DNA of 64,000 nt from an uncultured Winogradskyella sp. (GTDB lineage Bacteria; Bacteroidota; Bacteroidia; Flavobacteriales; Flavobacteriaceae): assembly GCA_913055905.1 (NCBI GenBank), contig CAJXLB010000006.1, positions 1 through 64,000 on the forward strand, given 5' to 3'. Position numbers and translations under genes: made by a program. The notes beneath the pieces were generated by a model that was not told the origin of the DNA, searched no databases, and was given only the letters and a program-made list of their open reading frames with translations. Positions 38,074 to 48,268 of this stretch are shown piece after piece. Each line of letters begins with the position of its first letter. Position 1 is the stretch's first letter.

Positions 38074-39547
38074 TATTGGATTTATATATTAAATCTGACA
38101 CTATTTTACCCGAAAGTAAACATAAGGGAATTCCGCCTCCTGGATGCACGCTGCCTCCACAGAAGTATAAATTTTTAATGCTTTGCTTAAAATTTGGGTG
38201 TCTTAAAAAAGCGGCATACTTGTTATTGCTAGAGGCGCCATAGAGCGCACCTTGATAACTTTGGGTGTTTGACTCTATTCGTCGTGGGTCCAATACATCT
38301 TCAAAGTCAATAAGCTTTGAGACATCTTCATTCAGCAAGCGGCTTAATTTGGCAATAATATTGTTACGTGCTTTTTTGATGATACCATCCCAATCTTGAC
38401 CAGTATTGCTGGGAACATTGATCATAGTAAACCAATTCTCGCAACCCTTTGGTGCATCGCTCGGTTGGTCCTTAGATGTAATATTAATGTAAACCGTAGG
38501 ATCCTCGTGTACGGTTTTCTTGTTAAATATGTAATCGAACTCGTTCTTGTAATCTTTTGAGAAAAAGATGTTGTGTAAATCCAACTGCGGAAACTGCTTG
38601 GTAATTCCCCAATAAAAAATTAACGCAGAGCTACTTCGCGGTTGCTTCAAGACCTTCTCGGGTGCCTTATGTCCTTTTAACAACTTACGGTAGGTAGGCA
38701 CCACATCAGAGTTGGTTACCACGATATCGGCGTCTACTCGCTTTCCTCCAACCTCTATTCCTATTGCCTTTTTGTTCGCTACAGTAATCTTGTCAACCTT
38801 TGAGTTAAAATGAAATTTCACACCAATATCTTTAGCCAACTCAAACAGGCTCATAGTTATTTGATGCATTCCGCCTTTTGGAAAGTAAGTTCCGAAATAC
38901 TGCTCTAAATGTGGAATCATACTCATTATACCAGGCGTTTGATATGGCGATGATCCGTTGTATGTTGCAAATCTATTGTAGAATTGCTGTAGACGCTCGT
39001 CTTTAAAGACTTCTGCATTGTAGTCGGCCAAAGTTGAATTAAGGTTAAGACTATTTATTCTAAAAATAGCATTTAAAGTGTCCTTAGATAGGTAGGTTGA
39101 AAATTTATGTAGTGACTTCTCCAAAAACAGAGAAGCCGTTAAGTCGTACTTTGCTTTACTACGTTCTAAATATTTTAGAACCGTTTCTTTATCAACTTCA
39201 AAGGTTTTTGAAGCTTCCTCTGCAAATAGGTCTTGGTTGGCCGGAGCAGAAAACGTGCTTCCATCTTCATAAAAATAGTTGCAAACAATGGACTTCCTTT
39301 TATACTGAAAATAATTGTCTACAGGTTTATTTGCGACTTCAAACAACTCTTCAATAAACTGTGGCATGGTAAATAAGGAAGGACCCATATCAAAACGATA
39401 TCCCTTTTGCTCAAAAGCAGTGAGTTTTCCCCCAGGATAACCGTTGGCCTCATAAACCTCAACGTTATGTCCTTGAGATTTGAGTCTAATACTCGCCGAG
39501 AGCCCAGCAATGCCAGCGCCAATAATAACAATTTTTTGTTGCTTCAT
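38063..39547 (-). CDS. crtD: CrtD-like carotenoid 3,4-desaturase
   Basis: A 494-residue CrtI-family flavoprotein with the FAD fold IVIIGAGIAGLSASIRL, the GYRFDMGPSLFTMP block and the C-terminal CGGSVHPGGGIPLCLLSGK. In the same genome region a separate crtI sits beside crtB, and this copy sits beside cruF and crtY, so I call it crtD, a 1-hydroxycarotenoid 3,4-desaturase. A role as a second lycopene-forming desaturase cannot be excluded. A -7 box TATCTTTG (39562-39555 on the minus strand) lies seven bases before the ATG, which implies a very short or absent 5' leader. Confidence 0.85.
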   Translation of the reverse strand: MKQQKIVIIGAGIAGLSASIRLKSQGHNVEVYEANGYPGGKLTAFEQKGYRFDMGPSLFTMPQFIEELFEVANKPVDNYFQYKRKSIVCNYFYEDGSTFSAPANQDLFAEEASKTFEVDKETVLKYLERSKAKYDLTASLFLEKSLHKFSTYLSKDTLNAIFRINSLNLNSTLADYNAEVFKDERLQQFYNRFATYNGSSPYQTPGIMSMIPHLEQYFGTYFPKGGMHQITMSLFELAKDIGVKFHFNSKVDKITVANKKAIGIEVGGKRVDADIVVTNSDVVPTYRKLLKGHKAPEKVLKQPRSSSALIFYWGITKQFPQLDLHNIFFSKDYKNEFDYIFNKKTVHEDPTVYINITSKDQPSDAPKGCENWFTMINVPSNTGQDWDGIIKKARNNIIAKLSRLLNEDVSKLIDFEDVLDPRRIESNTQSYQGALYGASSNNKYAAFLRHPNFKQSIKNLYFCGGSVHPGGGIPLCLLSGKIVSDLIYKSNNGR

Positions 39548-39658
39548 TCCTTAACAAAGATAAGAGGAAATAAAGGATAGAGCCCTAATCAGAAATGCTA
39601 AATATGCGTTAATAAGCTACCCTAATGGATTTAAACAAACAGTAATGGCAGAGGTTAG

Positions 39659-39835
39659 TTATTCAGTCCTTTTATTCCTAGCCTGAATATAAAGTGCATA
39701 AACAAAGATGGATAAACCCGAAACCTTTAAAATGAATGCCCAAATATTATACTTTAAGCCGTTACCAAAAAGAACAATGATACTTGCAATAATAAGACAG
39801 GCTGCAAGTAAAATTAATTTATTGGATTTGACCAT
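39659..39835 (-). CDS. small membrane protein downstream of guaB
   Basis: A short frame not long enough for most gene callers encodes 58 residues: MVKSNKLILLAACLIIASII, then a hydrophobic helix and a second one (SGLSIFVYALYI), ending in RNKRTE. Two membrane segments with a positive-inside pattern support a real protein. It starts 11 bases after the guaB stop codon on the same strand, so co-transcription is likely. No function can be assigned. Confidence 0.7.
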   Translation of the reverse strand: MVKSNKLILLAACLIIASIIVLFGNGLKYNIWAFILKVSGLSIFVYALYIQARNKRTE

Positions 39836-39845
39836 TTATCTTTAC

Positions 39846-41318
39846 TTATCTGGAGTAATTTGGCGCCTCTTTGGTTATAGTAACATCATGTGGGTGACTT
39901 TCATGAATACCACTAGACGTTATTTTAACAAATCGGCCGGTTTGCTTAAGAGTTTCAATGTCCTTTGCTCCACAATAACCCATTCCTGCTCTAAGTCCAC
40001 CAACAAATTGGTGAATACTCTCGTAAAGTTCGCCTTTGTATGGCACACGACCCACGATACCTTCTGGAACTAATTTTTTAATATCATCCTCAACGTCTTG
40101 GAAGTAGCGGTCTTTACTACCTTCTTTCATAGCTTCTACAGAACCCATTCCTCGGTAGGACTTAAATTTACGACCCTCATAAATAATTGTTTCACCAGGA
40201 CTTTCCTTCGTACCTGCGAGCAAAGAACCAAGCATCACAGTATCCGCTCCTGCCGCAATAGCTTTTGGTATATCGCCTGTATATCTAATACCGCCGTCTG
40301 CAATAACAGGAACTCCAGACCCTTTAATAGCATTGGATACTTCCAACACTGCAGAAAACTGTGGAAATCCTACACCTGCCACAACGCGTGTGGTACAAAT
40401 AGAGCCTGGTCCTATACCAACCTTAACAGCATCTGCACCAGCTTCTACCAAATATTTTGCAGCCTCTGCAGTTGCTATGTTACCAACGATAACTTCTAAA
40501 TCTGGGAAATTTGTTTTTACTTCCTTAAGAACAGCAACAACACCCTTGGTATGACCGTGAGCCGTATCGATAACAATGGCATCTACGCTAGACCCAACTA
40601 GAGCCTCTACCCTGTCCAAAACATCTCCTGTTACACCTACAGCTGCGGCAACCCTGAGGCGACCATATGAGTCTTTATTAGCTATGGGCTTTTGGGTTAC
40701 TTTCGTGATATCCCTAAAGGTTATTAAACCTGCCAATTTATAGTCGTCCTCAACAATGAGTAACTTTTCGATTTTGTGTGCTTGCAGAATGGCTTCGGCA
40801 TCTTTTAACGATGTTCCAACAGGAGCTGTCACCAAGTCTTCGCCAGTCATCACTTCTACTATAGGCCTGCTCTCATCGTGTTCAAACCTCAGGTCACGAT
40901 TGGTAACAATTCCTTTTAATTTACCATTTTCGTCAACAATAGGTATACCGCCTATACTATGCTCTCGCATAGCATTGTTAGCATCCAATACTTTGGCATC
41001 TAAAGGTAGCGTTACGGGATCTATGATCATACCACTCTCGGCACGTTTTACCTTGCGCACTTTTGCAGCTTGCTGCTCAATGGTCATGTTCTTGTGCAAT
41101 ACACCAATACCACCTTCTCTTGCCATGGCAATTGCCATTTTACTTTCTGTTACGGTATCCATGGCAGCGGAAACAATTGGGATATTTATGGTGATATTCC
41201 TAGTGAATTTAGTTTGAATATTTACTTCTCTAGGTAAAACTTGTGAGTAAGCTGGTACTAAAAGGACGTCGTCATAGGTTAGACCTTCACCTAAGATTTT
41301 ATTTTGATGTGCTTGCAT
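39846..41318 (-). CDS. guaB: IMP dehydrogenase
   Basis: GuaB oxidises IMP to XMP, the committed step to guanine nucleotides. The 490-residue product has the TIM barrel with catalytic loop [15 protein letters not shown] (active-site Cys), two CBS domains (about 95-205; PVDEN-type segments [20 protein letters not shown] and [22 protein letters not shown]), and the flap with [10 protein letters not shown]. The frame opens at GTG 41342, which overlaps the -7 box TATCTTTG (41349-41342), so I use ATG 41318 ([17 protein letters not shown]), giving the normal length. Confidence 0.97.
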   Translation of the reverse strand: MQAHQNKILGEGLTYDDVLLVPAYSQVLPREVNIQTKFTRNITINIPIVSAAMDTVTESKMAIAMAREGGIGVLHKNMTIEQQAAKVRKVKRAESGMIIDPVTLPLDAKVLDANNAMREHSIGGIPIVDENGKLKGIVTNRDLRFEHDESRPIVEVMTGEDLVTAPVGTSLKDAEAILQAHKIEKLLIVEDDYKLAGLITFRDITKVTQKPIANKDSYGRLRVAAAVGVTGDVLDRVEALVGSSVDAIVIDTAHGHTKGVVAVLKEVKTNFPDLEVIVGNIATAEAAKYLVEAGADAVKVGIGPGSICTTRVVAGVGFPQFSAVLEVSNAIKGSGVPVIADGGIRYTGDIPKAIAAGADTVMLGSLLAGTKESPGETIIYEGRKFKSYRGMGSVEAMKEGSKDRYFQDVEDDIKKLVPEGIVGRVPYKGELYESIHQFVGGLRAGMGYCGAKDIETLKQTGRFVKITSSGIHESHPHDVTITKEAPNYSR

Positions 41319-41358
41319 AGCAATTAGGATATAATTGCGCACAAAGATACGTTATTTT

Positions 41359-42222
41359 TTAATGATATGTAGTAAATATCTTGGTTGCCTCATTGTAGGC
41401 ACTCTCAAAGGACATGGCATTTAGGTTATGTGCTTTTCTCTGTGTAAAATAGGACAAAAGCTTCTCAGTTGGCATGTTGCCCGTGAGCTCATCCTTTGCC
41501 ATTGGACAGCCTCCAAAACCTTGTATTGCTCCGTCAAATCTTCGACATCCAGAGTTATAGGCGGCATCAATTTTTTCGAACCAAGTCGATGGTGTGGTAT
41601 GTAAATGCGCACCAAATTCTATGTGTGGATATTTTGGAATCAAATTAGAAAATAAATATTGAATGTTTTCAGGGTCTGAGGTACCAATGGTATCGCTTAG
41701 CGAAAGTATCTTCACTCCCATTTTAGAGAGTTTGTCCGTCCATTCGCCAACAATTTCCACATTCCAAGGGTCACCGTAGGGATTCCCAAAACCCATAGAA
41801 ATGTAAACTACAACTTTTTTATGCGATGCATCTGCAATCTCTAAGATTTCATTTAGGGTAACAACGGACTCCGCAATAGTTTTGTGCGTATTGCGCATTT
41901 GAAAGTTTTCTGAAATAGAAAACGGAAAACCCAAATAATCTATTTGTGCATGTTGAGCGGCGTCCTTGGCTCCCCTAGTATTTGCGATAATAGCCAGAAG
42001 TTTACTTTCTGTTTTACTTAAATCCAGATTTGAGAGCACCTCTGCTGTATCAGCCATTTGGGGAATAGCTTTTGGCGATACAAAACTGCCAAAATCGATA
42101 GTGTCGAAACCAACACGTAACAAAGATTGAATATATTGGACCTTCTTCTCTGTTGGAATGAAATCCTTGATTCCCTGCATGGCATCCCTCGGGCACTCAA
42201 TAAGTTTTACTTTATTATCCAT
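41359..42222 (-). CDS. hydroxymethylglutaryl-CoA lyase
   Basis: HMG-CoA lyase splits HMG-CoA into acetyl-CoA and acetoacetate in leucine breakdown. The product has the DRE-TIM fold, with ECPRDAMQGIKDFIPT at the start (ligand Arg/Asp), LSDTIGTSDPENI, GAHLHTTPSTWFEKI and the active-site region GCRRFDGAIQGFGGCPMAKDELTGN, which holds the Cys of the family. ATG 42222 is chosen because the longer frame opens at a TTG inside the -7 box TATCTTTG (42236-42229). Six bases between that box and the ATG imply a near-leaderless mRNA. A LacI-type palindrome covers the -33 area. Confidence 0.93.
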   Translation of the reverse strand: MDNKVKLIECPRDAMQGIKDFIPTEKKVQYIQSLLRVGFDTIDFGSFVSPKAIPQMADTAEVLSNLDLSKTESKLLAIIANTRGAKDAAQHAQIDYLGFPFSISENFQMRNTHKTIAESVVTLNEILEIADASHKKVVVYISMGFGNPYGDPWNVEIVGEWTDKLSKMGVKILSLSDTIGTSDPENIQYLFSNLIPKYPHIEFGAHLHTTPSTWFEKIDAAYNSGCRRFDGAIQGFGGCPMAKDELTGNMPTEKLLSYFTQRKAHNLNAMSFESAYNEATKIFTTYH

Positions 42223-42228
42223 TAAGCG

Positions 42229-42258
42229 CAAAGATATGGTTTACGAAAACGTTTTCAT
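42229..42258 (-). promoter_or_regulatory. HMG-CoA lyase promoter overlapped by a LacI-type operator
   Basis: The minus strand carries TATCTTTG (42236-42229). The palindrome ACGAAAACGTTTTCAT (42243-42258) covers the -33 position. It matches 14 to 15 positions of the palindrome at 34557-34572, so a common LacI-family protein may bind both. Confidence 0.65.
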
Positions 42259-42265
42259 AACCTTT

Positions 42266-42883
42266 TTAAAGGAGTATAAATATGGCAATACCTACGAAAA
42301 CCAAAATCTGCACCCATTTAAAAACGACACCGGAATTTTTATGGCTTAAGGTATATGACTTTATCTGCGAAGCGAGCAAAGCAATACCGGAGAAAATAAT
42401 AAAGGATACGAGCATAAATATACCTCCAAGGATATAGAATTGCCATATGGTATTCAAAGTATCGCTAAACAAAAAGCCCGGAAAGAAAGCCAAAAAGAAG
42501 ATAGTGACTTTAGGGTTGAGCACATTCATGAAGAAACCTTGCACAAATAAAGCCTTTAAACTTTTTTTGGGAGCACCAGTGGAACCAAATTCGATATGAG
42601 GGTCAGACCTAAATACCTTATAAGCCAAAAAAAGTAGGTAGAGCGCACCAGCAATTTTTATGGCTAAAAATATGTTTTCGTTGTTTTTTATAATGGCAGA
42701 CACGCCAAAGGCCAATAAACTTGTATGAACGATACATCCCGTTATTAACCCGCTGACCGTTGCTAGGCCATATGATTTTCCATTAGTGAGACTTTGGACC
42801 AAAACATAAATATTGTCAGGTCCAGGAGAAATGGCAAGTGCTGCTGTTGCTCCAATAAATGCTATCAGTGTTTCAATATTCAA
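42266..42883 (-). CDS. LysE/RhtB family amino-acid exporter
   Basis: A 205-residue inner-membrane protein with about six hydrophobic segments, starting [23 protein letters not shown], the hallmark of LysE/RhtB exporters (conserved SPGPD). The loop with [26 protein letters not shown] is also typical. The exported amino acid is unknown. It overlaps the end of pyrD by four bases and shares its transcript. Confidence 0.9.
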   Translation of the reverse strand: MNIETLIAFIGATAALAISPGPDNIYVLVQSLTNGKSYGLATVSGLITGCIVHTSLLAFGVSAIIKNNENIFLAIKIAGALYLLFLAYKVFRSDPHIEFGSTGAPKKSLKALFVQGFFMNVLNPKVTIFFLAFFPGFLFSDTLNTIWQFYILGGIFMLVSFIIFSGIALLASQIKSYTLSHKNSGVVFKWVQILVFVGIAIFILL

Positions 42884-43902
42884 CGTGTCGGGTTAAGTAG
42901 TGCTTTGTTGATGTCTTTTACTAATTTGGGCCCCTCGTAGACAAAACCTGTATATATTTGGATTAAACTTGCTCCTGCCTCTAATTTTTCAATAGCGTCC
43001 TCTACAGAATGAATTCCGCCTACACCAATTATAGGAAAAGCAGCATTGCTTTTATCACGGAGGAATTTTATAACCTCAGTGCTTCGCTTTGCCAGAGGCT
43101 TTCCGCTTAAACCACCAACCTCTACTCTATTTTCGCTTTTTAGACCTTCTCTTGCTATCGTTGTATTGGTCGCAATAATTCCATCTATTTTTGTTTCCCT
43201 AACTATATCGATGATATCCAAAAGTTGGTCATCAGTTAAATCTGGGGCAATTTTTAGAAGTATAGGTTTTGCTTTTTCCTTTTGAAAATTTAAAACCTGT
43301 AGATGTTTCAACAATTTGGTTAAAGGCGCCTTGTCTTGCAATTCCCTTAATCCAGGAGTATTTGGAGAGCTTACATTAACTACAAAATAATCCACGTAAT
43401 CAAACAATCCGTTAAAGCAAATTTCATAATCGTTTACAGCCTTATCATTCGGTGTAATCTTATTTTTGCCTATGTTTCCACCAATGAGAACTCCTTCATT
43501 CTTTTTCAAACGGGCTACTGCTGCTTCAAGTCCTTTATTATTGAATCCCATCCTATTAATAATGGCTGAATCTTGCTTTAATCTAAATAATCGTTTTTTA
43601 GGGTTTCCATCTTGAGGCTTAGGAGTAATAGTACCTATTTCTATAAAACCAAATCCGAAATTAGACAACTCATTAAATAGTTGGGCATCCTTATCGAATC
43701 CAGCGGCTAAGCCCACAGGATTCTTAAATTTTAAACCGAAAACTTCCCGTTCTAAAGTTTTGTCCTCTAGCACATATAAGCGTTTAAAAAGGGATTTAAC
43801 ACCAGGTATTTTGGATAAAAATCGGATTAACGCAAAGGTGAAATAATGGACTTTTTCTGGGTCAAATCGAAAGAGAATAGGTCTTAAAATAGCTTTATAC
43901 AT
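42880..43902 (-). CDS. pyrD: dihydroorotate dehydrogenase (quinone), class 2
   Basis: PyrD oxidises dihydroorotate to orotate and passes electrons to the quinone pool at the membrane. The 340-residue product has the class 2 N-terminal amphipathic region ([23 protein letters not shown]) and catalytic pieces [32 protein letters not shown] (Ser base), [11 protein letters not shown] and [16 protein letters not shown]. The frame opens at a TTG in the -7 box TATTTTTG (43928-43921), so ATG 43902 is the start. It is followed by lysE. Confidence 0.95.
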   Translation of the reverse strand: MYKAILRPILFRFDPEKVHYFTFALIRFLSKIPGVKSLFKRLYVLEDKTLEREVFGLKFKNPVGLAAGFDKDAQLFNELSNFGFGFIEIGTITPKPQDGNPKKRLFRLKQDSAIINRMGFNNKGLEAAVARLKKNEGVLIGGNIGKNKITPNDKAVNDYEICFNGLFDYVDYFVVNVSSPNTPGLRELQDKAPLTKLLKHLQVLNFQKEKAKPILLKIAPDLTDDQLLDIIDIVRETKIDGIIATNTTIAREGLKSENRVEVGGLSGKPLAKRSTEVIKFLRDKSNAAFPIIGVGGIHSVEDAIEKLEAGASLIQIYTGFVYEGPKLVKDINKALLNPTR

Positions 43903-44027
43903 AGGACTAGATTTGCAGTGCAAAAATAGCGATACAAACAGTATTTTTTAACATAATATGGTAATTATCCCAATTAATTTATGCACAAATGCTTAACTTT
44001 AGAACCTAATTAAATCATTAAGACTTT

Positions 44028-44858
44028 ATGAAAAAAATCATTATTCCAGTAGATTTTTCAAAACACTCCGAATATGCCCTAGAAACTGCAGCTGCTCTGG
44101 CAAAAACACATAATGCCGAATTAATAGTTATGCACATGCTAGAGTTATCAGACTCTATCTTTTCCTCTACGAGCTCTCAAAAAAATGAAGAAACCCACTT
44201 TATGCTCATGGTAGCTAAAAAGAATTTTGAGGAATTTTTAAACAAACCTTATCTAGAGGGAATTACCGTAACACCAATGGTTAAGCACCATAAAGTTTTA
44301 AAGGAAGTATCAGAGGTAGCCAGCAGTGTAAAAGCTGATTTAATTGTTATTGGATCTAGAGGACACAATGATTTTGACGGGATCTTTACTGGGTCTAACA
44401 CAGAGAAAGTTGTACGCTACTCTTCAACTCCCGTTCTTGTGGTTAAGTCGAAGCCTAAAAATGTTGACTTTAATCACGTTGTCTTGGCGATAGATTTTAA
44501 TGCCAATAGTGTTTCTCCAGTTAAAAATGCTTTGGAATTGCTAAAGCAACTGGCTAAAAAGGTCACTTTACTGCATATAAACTTACCCAATCTTGGATTT
44601 TTAAGTACAGATGAAATACAGGAGCAAGTTGATGAATTCCTTAAATTAGGGAAATTGGAGCATATTAAGGACAGTATCGACTTTACGGCAGACCACAACG
44701 TTGAGGACGGTATTATTAATTATGCCAAAAGAGAGGATGCAGATGTCTTGGCCATCATAACCCATGGTAGAACTGGATTGAATCACTTTTTTGGTGGTAG
44801 TATTTCAGAAGATTTAGTAAATCATTCTAAATTACCAGTGGTAACGTTTAAAAAATAA
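44028..44858 (+). CDS. universal stress protein with two Usp domains
   Basis: The 276-residue protein has two tandem universal stress domains: the first with IIPVDFSKHSEYALETAAAL and GSRGHNDFDGIFTGSNTEKVVRYS, the second with VVLAIDFNANSVSPVKNAL and ITHGRTGLNHFFGGSISEDL. The G-2x-G-9x-G-type ATP motif is present in both, with small deviations. It is cytoplasmic, single-gene, with TAACTTTA as a probable -7 element near 43994-44001 and a terminator behind it. Confidence 0.92.
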   Translation: MKKIIIPVDFSKHSEYALETAAALAKTHNAELIVMHMLELSDSIFSSTSSQKNEETHFMLMVAKKNFEEFLNKPYLEGITVTPMVKHHKVLKEVSEVASSVKADLIVIGSRGHNDFDGIFTGSNTEKVVRYSSTPVLVVKSKPKNVDFNHVVLAIDFNANSVSPVKNALELLKQLAKKVTLLHINLPNLGFLSTDEIQEQVDEFLKLGKLEHIKDSIDFTADHNVEDGIINYAKREDADVLAIITHGRTGLNHFFGGSISEDLVNHSKLPVVTFKK

Positions 44859-44872
44859 TACAGACTACAAAT

Positions 44873-44901
44873 AAAAAGCCCTGCACGATCAGGGCTTTTT
44901 T
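44873..44901 (+). terminator. terminator after the universal stress gene
   Basis: AAAAGCCCTG and CAGGGCTTTT form a ten-base-pair stem around a six-base loop, followed by T residues. Confidence 0.9.
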
Positions 44902-44948
44902 AGTTTACGTCACAATAAATTTAAAGTGCTCTAATACCGTTAGTTCCT

Positions 44949-45380
44949 TTAGTCTAAATCCCACTTCCAATTATTTTTTCGGTAGGCAGCTTTGAGTCCA
45001 TCATTAAAGTTCTTTACATGAAGCTTAAACTGTTCTTCATTTAGGACCGTGCGTATTTCGGAATTCATTTTTTTGATTAAGGCTTTTAGCTTTGATTTTA
45101 TCTCTTCCTCTGAATTATCCTGATCCTTATCGTTGAGACGGTTCATATCATAGGTATAATGAAGTAAAATCCTGTAATACTCTGCCTCATCCTCATCGTT
45201 AAGTCCTAATTCCTTAGTCTTTAGATAAAAATAATATTGAAGGTTGGCCTTTTCTTCATGACCGAAAATCTCAACCTTGTTTTTTTCAAGCTCAATTTCT
45301 TTTTGTGATTTTTGGGCGTTTATCTTAAAGGAGAGCATAAAGGCAGTTGCAACGATGTATACTATCCGTATTCTCTTCAT
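44949..45380 (-). CDS. exported helical protein of unknown function
   Basis: The 143-residue product has a signal peptide ending near FKINA (about residue 22) and then a strongly helical, charged stretch (KEIELEKNKVEIFGHEEKA through the middle). It resembles no family I can name. It is the last gene of a three-gene leftward unit after a lipoprotein and an ion channel, four bases behind the lipoprotein gene. A heptad-like pattern suggests coiled coil. Confidence 0.7.
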   Translation of the reverse strand: MKRIRIVYIVATAFMLSFKINAQKSQKEIELEKNKVEIFGHEEKANLQYYFYLKTKELGLNDEDEAEYYRILLHYTYDMNRLNDKDQDNSEEEIKSKLKALIKKMNSEIRTVLNEEQFKLHVKNFNDGLKAAYRKNNWKWDLD

Positions 45381-45384
45381 GGTA

Positions 45385-46083
45385 CTACTTGCTTATTTGT
45401 TTTGCTATTGTTTTAGTGAAATGGTTTCTAATATCGTCTGTAGATCTGGGTTCGACATATTCAACTTCATATATGCTAACGAGCTCCTCCTTGTTTTTTC
45501 GTTGTAAATCATATAAAAGCGCCTCCAGATAATAGGTATTATAACTAGCGTTAGTTTGAATATTCATGTCTGTATTATCATCGGTGTCGGTGTACCTGTT
45601 TATATCCTTTGATAAATATTCTATGGAATGAACATTGTAATAATCTACAAAACTTACACCATAACGTCCCTTGTCGTATATCATGTTATCGCCAGAGCTC
45701 GGTTTATTAGTACTGACATAGGTAGTCTTTGTGTCTTTCAAGGCCATAAGCAACACCGTTCTAAATCCACTGGACTCAATCTTTTCTTTAATAGCATTAC
45801 TTTCTTCAGGAGTTATATTTTCTTTTTCAACCAACTCCGGAAAACGTGCTAAACCCGAAACCGCTTCAATTTTTTGTTTGTTAAGGTTTTGGACCATAGC
45901 ATCCTCGAAGGACTTTCTTACTTCTAAATCTGGTGACCTAGCGATAACTAAAACACCACCTAAATTTTTATCATATCCATCTGCACTCCATGATTTTACA
46001 AGCTTGCCTGAACCGCAGCCAAAGCATACCATAAACAAAACCCAAACTAGACCACTGAAACTACTTTTTAATTGTAAGCGCAT
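45385..46083 (-). CDS. putative lipoprotein of unknown function
   Basis: The 232-residue product has a lipoprotein signal with Cys23 (VCFGC followed by GSGK). The rest is a mixed alpha/beta domain with SWSADGYDKNLGGVLVIARS near the start, resembling DUF4136-type periplasmic lipoproteins, though this is not certain. It lies between the potassium channel gene (17 bases upstream) and the helical exported protein (four bases downstream). Confidence 0.75.
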   Translation of the reverse strand: MRLQLKSSFSGLVWVLFMVCFGCGSGKLVKSWSADGYDKNLGGVLVIARSPDLEVRKSFEDAMVQNLNKQKIEAVSGLARFPELVEKENITPEESNAIKEKIESSGFRTVLLMALKDTKTTYVSTNKPSSGDNMIYDKGRYGVSFVDYYNVHSIEYLSKDINRYTDTDDNTDMNIQTNASYNTYYLEALLYDLQRKNKEELVSIYEVEYVEPRSTDDIRNHFTKTIAKQISK

Positions 46084-46100
46084 TATTAGAATTATTAAAT

Positions 46101-46766
46101 TTAATTATTTTGTTGATTAACATATTTACCTACCACTATCGCTGTGAGTATCACCACATAAAATTGACCGACAAGAGCGACCATAATTGCACCCTTTTGT
46201 GCTAAATCTGAAATAGGCAAAATCTCGCCGTATCCTATAGTCAACAAAGTTACGTAGCTAAAATACATTAATTTATCGTTTAGCTCTGCTGTATCATTCA
46301 AATCTGTTTGTATTCCTGAAAACGAGTTCGGTTCAATGATATTTATGGTTAAAAACATAAAAAAAGCTATAAATCCAAGAGCTATATAACCACTGATGAG
46401 TCCGAAGATTAGGTTTCGGCTTATGGTTTTAGCCCTTGCCACTTGTTTGATAATTTCCAGTGTTACGATAGCATAAAACAGGAAAAAACATGTTAATCTA
46501 GCAAAACTGTAAAGCCTCATATCAGTGTTGCCAAACATGGACTCAATTGATAGCAATCCTATTATAATCAATAGTGTGGACAAGAATATAAATGTGGCCT
46601 TTTTATTAAGAAAAAACACCAATCCTACTGCGATATTTACAATAAACAATATGGGAGAAATCCAATTTTCAAACCAAATGTTAGGCACAAACAAGGAACC
46701 AAAAAGTATTGAGACTTGCGTTAGTAAAAAAAGTTCAAATCGGTATGGATAAAGAAATTTTGTCAC
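46101..46766 (-). CDS. potassium channel family protein
   Basis: A membrane protein of 221 residues with about six hydrophobic segments. The last pair encloses a pore loop with the potassium selectivity filter TLLTIGYGEI (TIGYG at 176-180), so it belongs to the ion-channel (PF07885) family. No cytoplasmic RCK domain follows. The start codon is GTG. It heads a unit with two exported proteins of unknown function, an uncommon pairing. Confidence 0.88.
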   Translation of the reverse strand: MTKFLYPYRFELFLLTQVSILFGSLFVPNIWFENWISPILFIVNIAVGLVFFLNKKATFIFLSTLLIIIGLLSIESMFGNTDMRLYSFARLTCFFLFYAIVTLEIIKQVARAKTISRNLIFGLISGYIALGFIAFFMFLTINIIEPNSFSGIQTDLNDTAELNDKLMYFSYVTLLTIGYGEILPISDLAQKGAIMVALVGQFYVVILTAIVVGKYVNQQNN

Positions 46767-46996
46767 AACAACCTTAAGGTTTGATTAGAACATTTTTTAA
46801 AATTGGCAACTATCATAGTTATGTTTAGCTCAGTGTCTTTCAACATCTTTAAAAAATCAAATCGCGTGCAATAAATTTTTGCCGTCGATAACATCTTGGT
46901 CTAAAATGCTAAAGTAATTTATATTTTAAATAAATTCCAATTATCCCTAATTTTACAGGCTAAACTTGTTAATTTCACTTCGCTAAAAAAGAAATT

Positions 46997-48229
46997 ATGA
47001 AACCAATTATCGAAAGATTTATTAGTTACGTTACAATAGATACTGAATCCGATCCAAATTCAGACACAACACCAAGTACAGAAAAGCAGTGGAATTTAGC
47101 CAAAAAGCTCGTAGAAGAATTAAAGGCCATGGGAATGAGCAATGTTTCTATTGACGATAACGCCTATGTTATGGCTACACTACCTAGCAATGTAGATCAT
47201 GAGGTCCCGACTATTGGATTCATTTCGCACTTTGATACCTCGCCAGATTTTTCTGGTGCAAATGTTAAGCCTCAAATTATAGAAAATTATAATGGCAAGG
47301 ACATCGTACTAAATAAAGAGCAAGATATTGTCCTGTCCCCTGATTACTTTGATGACCTTTTATTGTACAAAGGGCAAACCCTAATTACCACCGACGGAAC
47401 AACATTACTAGGTGCTGATGACAAGGCTGGAATTACAGAAATAATGACTGCCATGGAGTACCTCATCAATAATCCTGATATTAAACATGGTGAAATAAGG
47501 GTAGGTTTTACGCCTGATGAGGAAATTGGGCGTGGGGCTCACAAATTTGATGTTAAAAAATTCGGTGCAGACTGGGCTTATACTATGGATGGCAGTCAAA
47601 TTGGAGAGTTGGAATACGAAAATTTCAATGCTGCGAGCGCTGTCATTAAAATAAAAGGTAAAATAGTTCATCCTGGCTATGCAAAAGGAAAAATGGTTAA
47701 TAGTATGTACTATGCCAGTGAGTTTATCAATGCGCTTCCACGTTTGGAAACGCCTGAGCATACGGAAGGGTATCAAGGATTTTTTCATTTAACGTCGATA
47801 GACGGCAAAGTGGAAGAAACAAAGCTGCAGTATATTATAAGAGACCATGATGCCACCAAATTTGAAGCCCGTAAGGAATTAATGAAAAAGATTACCAAAG
47901 ATCTCAATGAAAAATTTGAAGCTGATATTTTTGAGATCACCATAAAGGACCAATATTTCAATATGAGAGAAAAGGTAGAACCTGTAATGCATATTGTAGA
48001 TATTGCAGAAGAAGCCTTAAAATCCCTTGGCATCAAGCCAATAATAAAGCCCATTCGTGGCGGCACAGATGGTTCACAGTTATCTTACATGGGCTTACCT
48101 TGCCCAAATATTTTTGCTGGCGGACACAATTTTCACGGCCGTTATGAATATGTCCCTGTTGAAAGTATGGAGAAGGCGGTAGAAGTTATTTGTAAAATTG
48201 CGGAATTAACGGCAGAAAAATTTGAGTAA
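46997..48229 (+). CDS. pepT: peptidase T (tripeptide aminopeptidase)
   Basis: PepT removes the first residue of tripeptides using two zinc ions, in the cytoplasm. The 410-residue product has the M20 metal-binding blocks [45 protein letters not shown] (catalytic Glu pair) and [27 protein letters not shown]. Length is normal. It is monocistronic, with a shared terminator behind it. Confidence 0.97.
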   Translation: MKPIIERFISYVTIDTESDPNSDTTPSTEKQWNLAKKLVEELKAMGMSNVSIDDNAYVMATLPSNVDHEVPTIGFISHFDTSPDFSGANVKPQIIENYNGKDIVLNKEQDIVLSPDYFDDLLLYKGQTLITTDGTTLLGADDKAGITEIMTAMEYLINNPDIKHGEIRVGFTPDEEIGRGAHKFDVKKFGADWAYTMDGSQIGELEYENFNAASAVIKIKGKIVHPGYAKGKMVNSMYYASEFINALPRLETPEHTEGYQGFFHLTSIDGKVEETKLQYIIRDHDATKFEARKELMKKITKDLNEKFEADIFEITIKDQYFNMREKVEPVMHIVDIAEEALKSLGIKPIIKPIRGGTDGSQLSYMGLPCPNIFAGGHNFHGRYEYVPVESMEKAVEVICKIAELTAEKFE

Positions 48230-48268
48230 TTACAACAAGCAAATAATTGTAGAGTTAATGAAAACAAA

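Noticed and set aside
40098-41217. Plus-strand frames of 73-153 codons opposite guaB
   Set aside because: They are complements of a highly conserved enzyme gene.
47408-48066. Minus-strand frames opposite pepT
   Set aside because: They are shadows of the peptidase reading frame.
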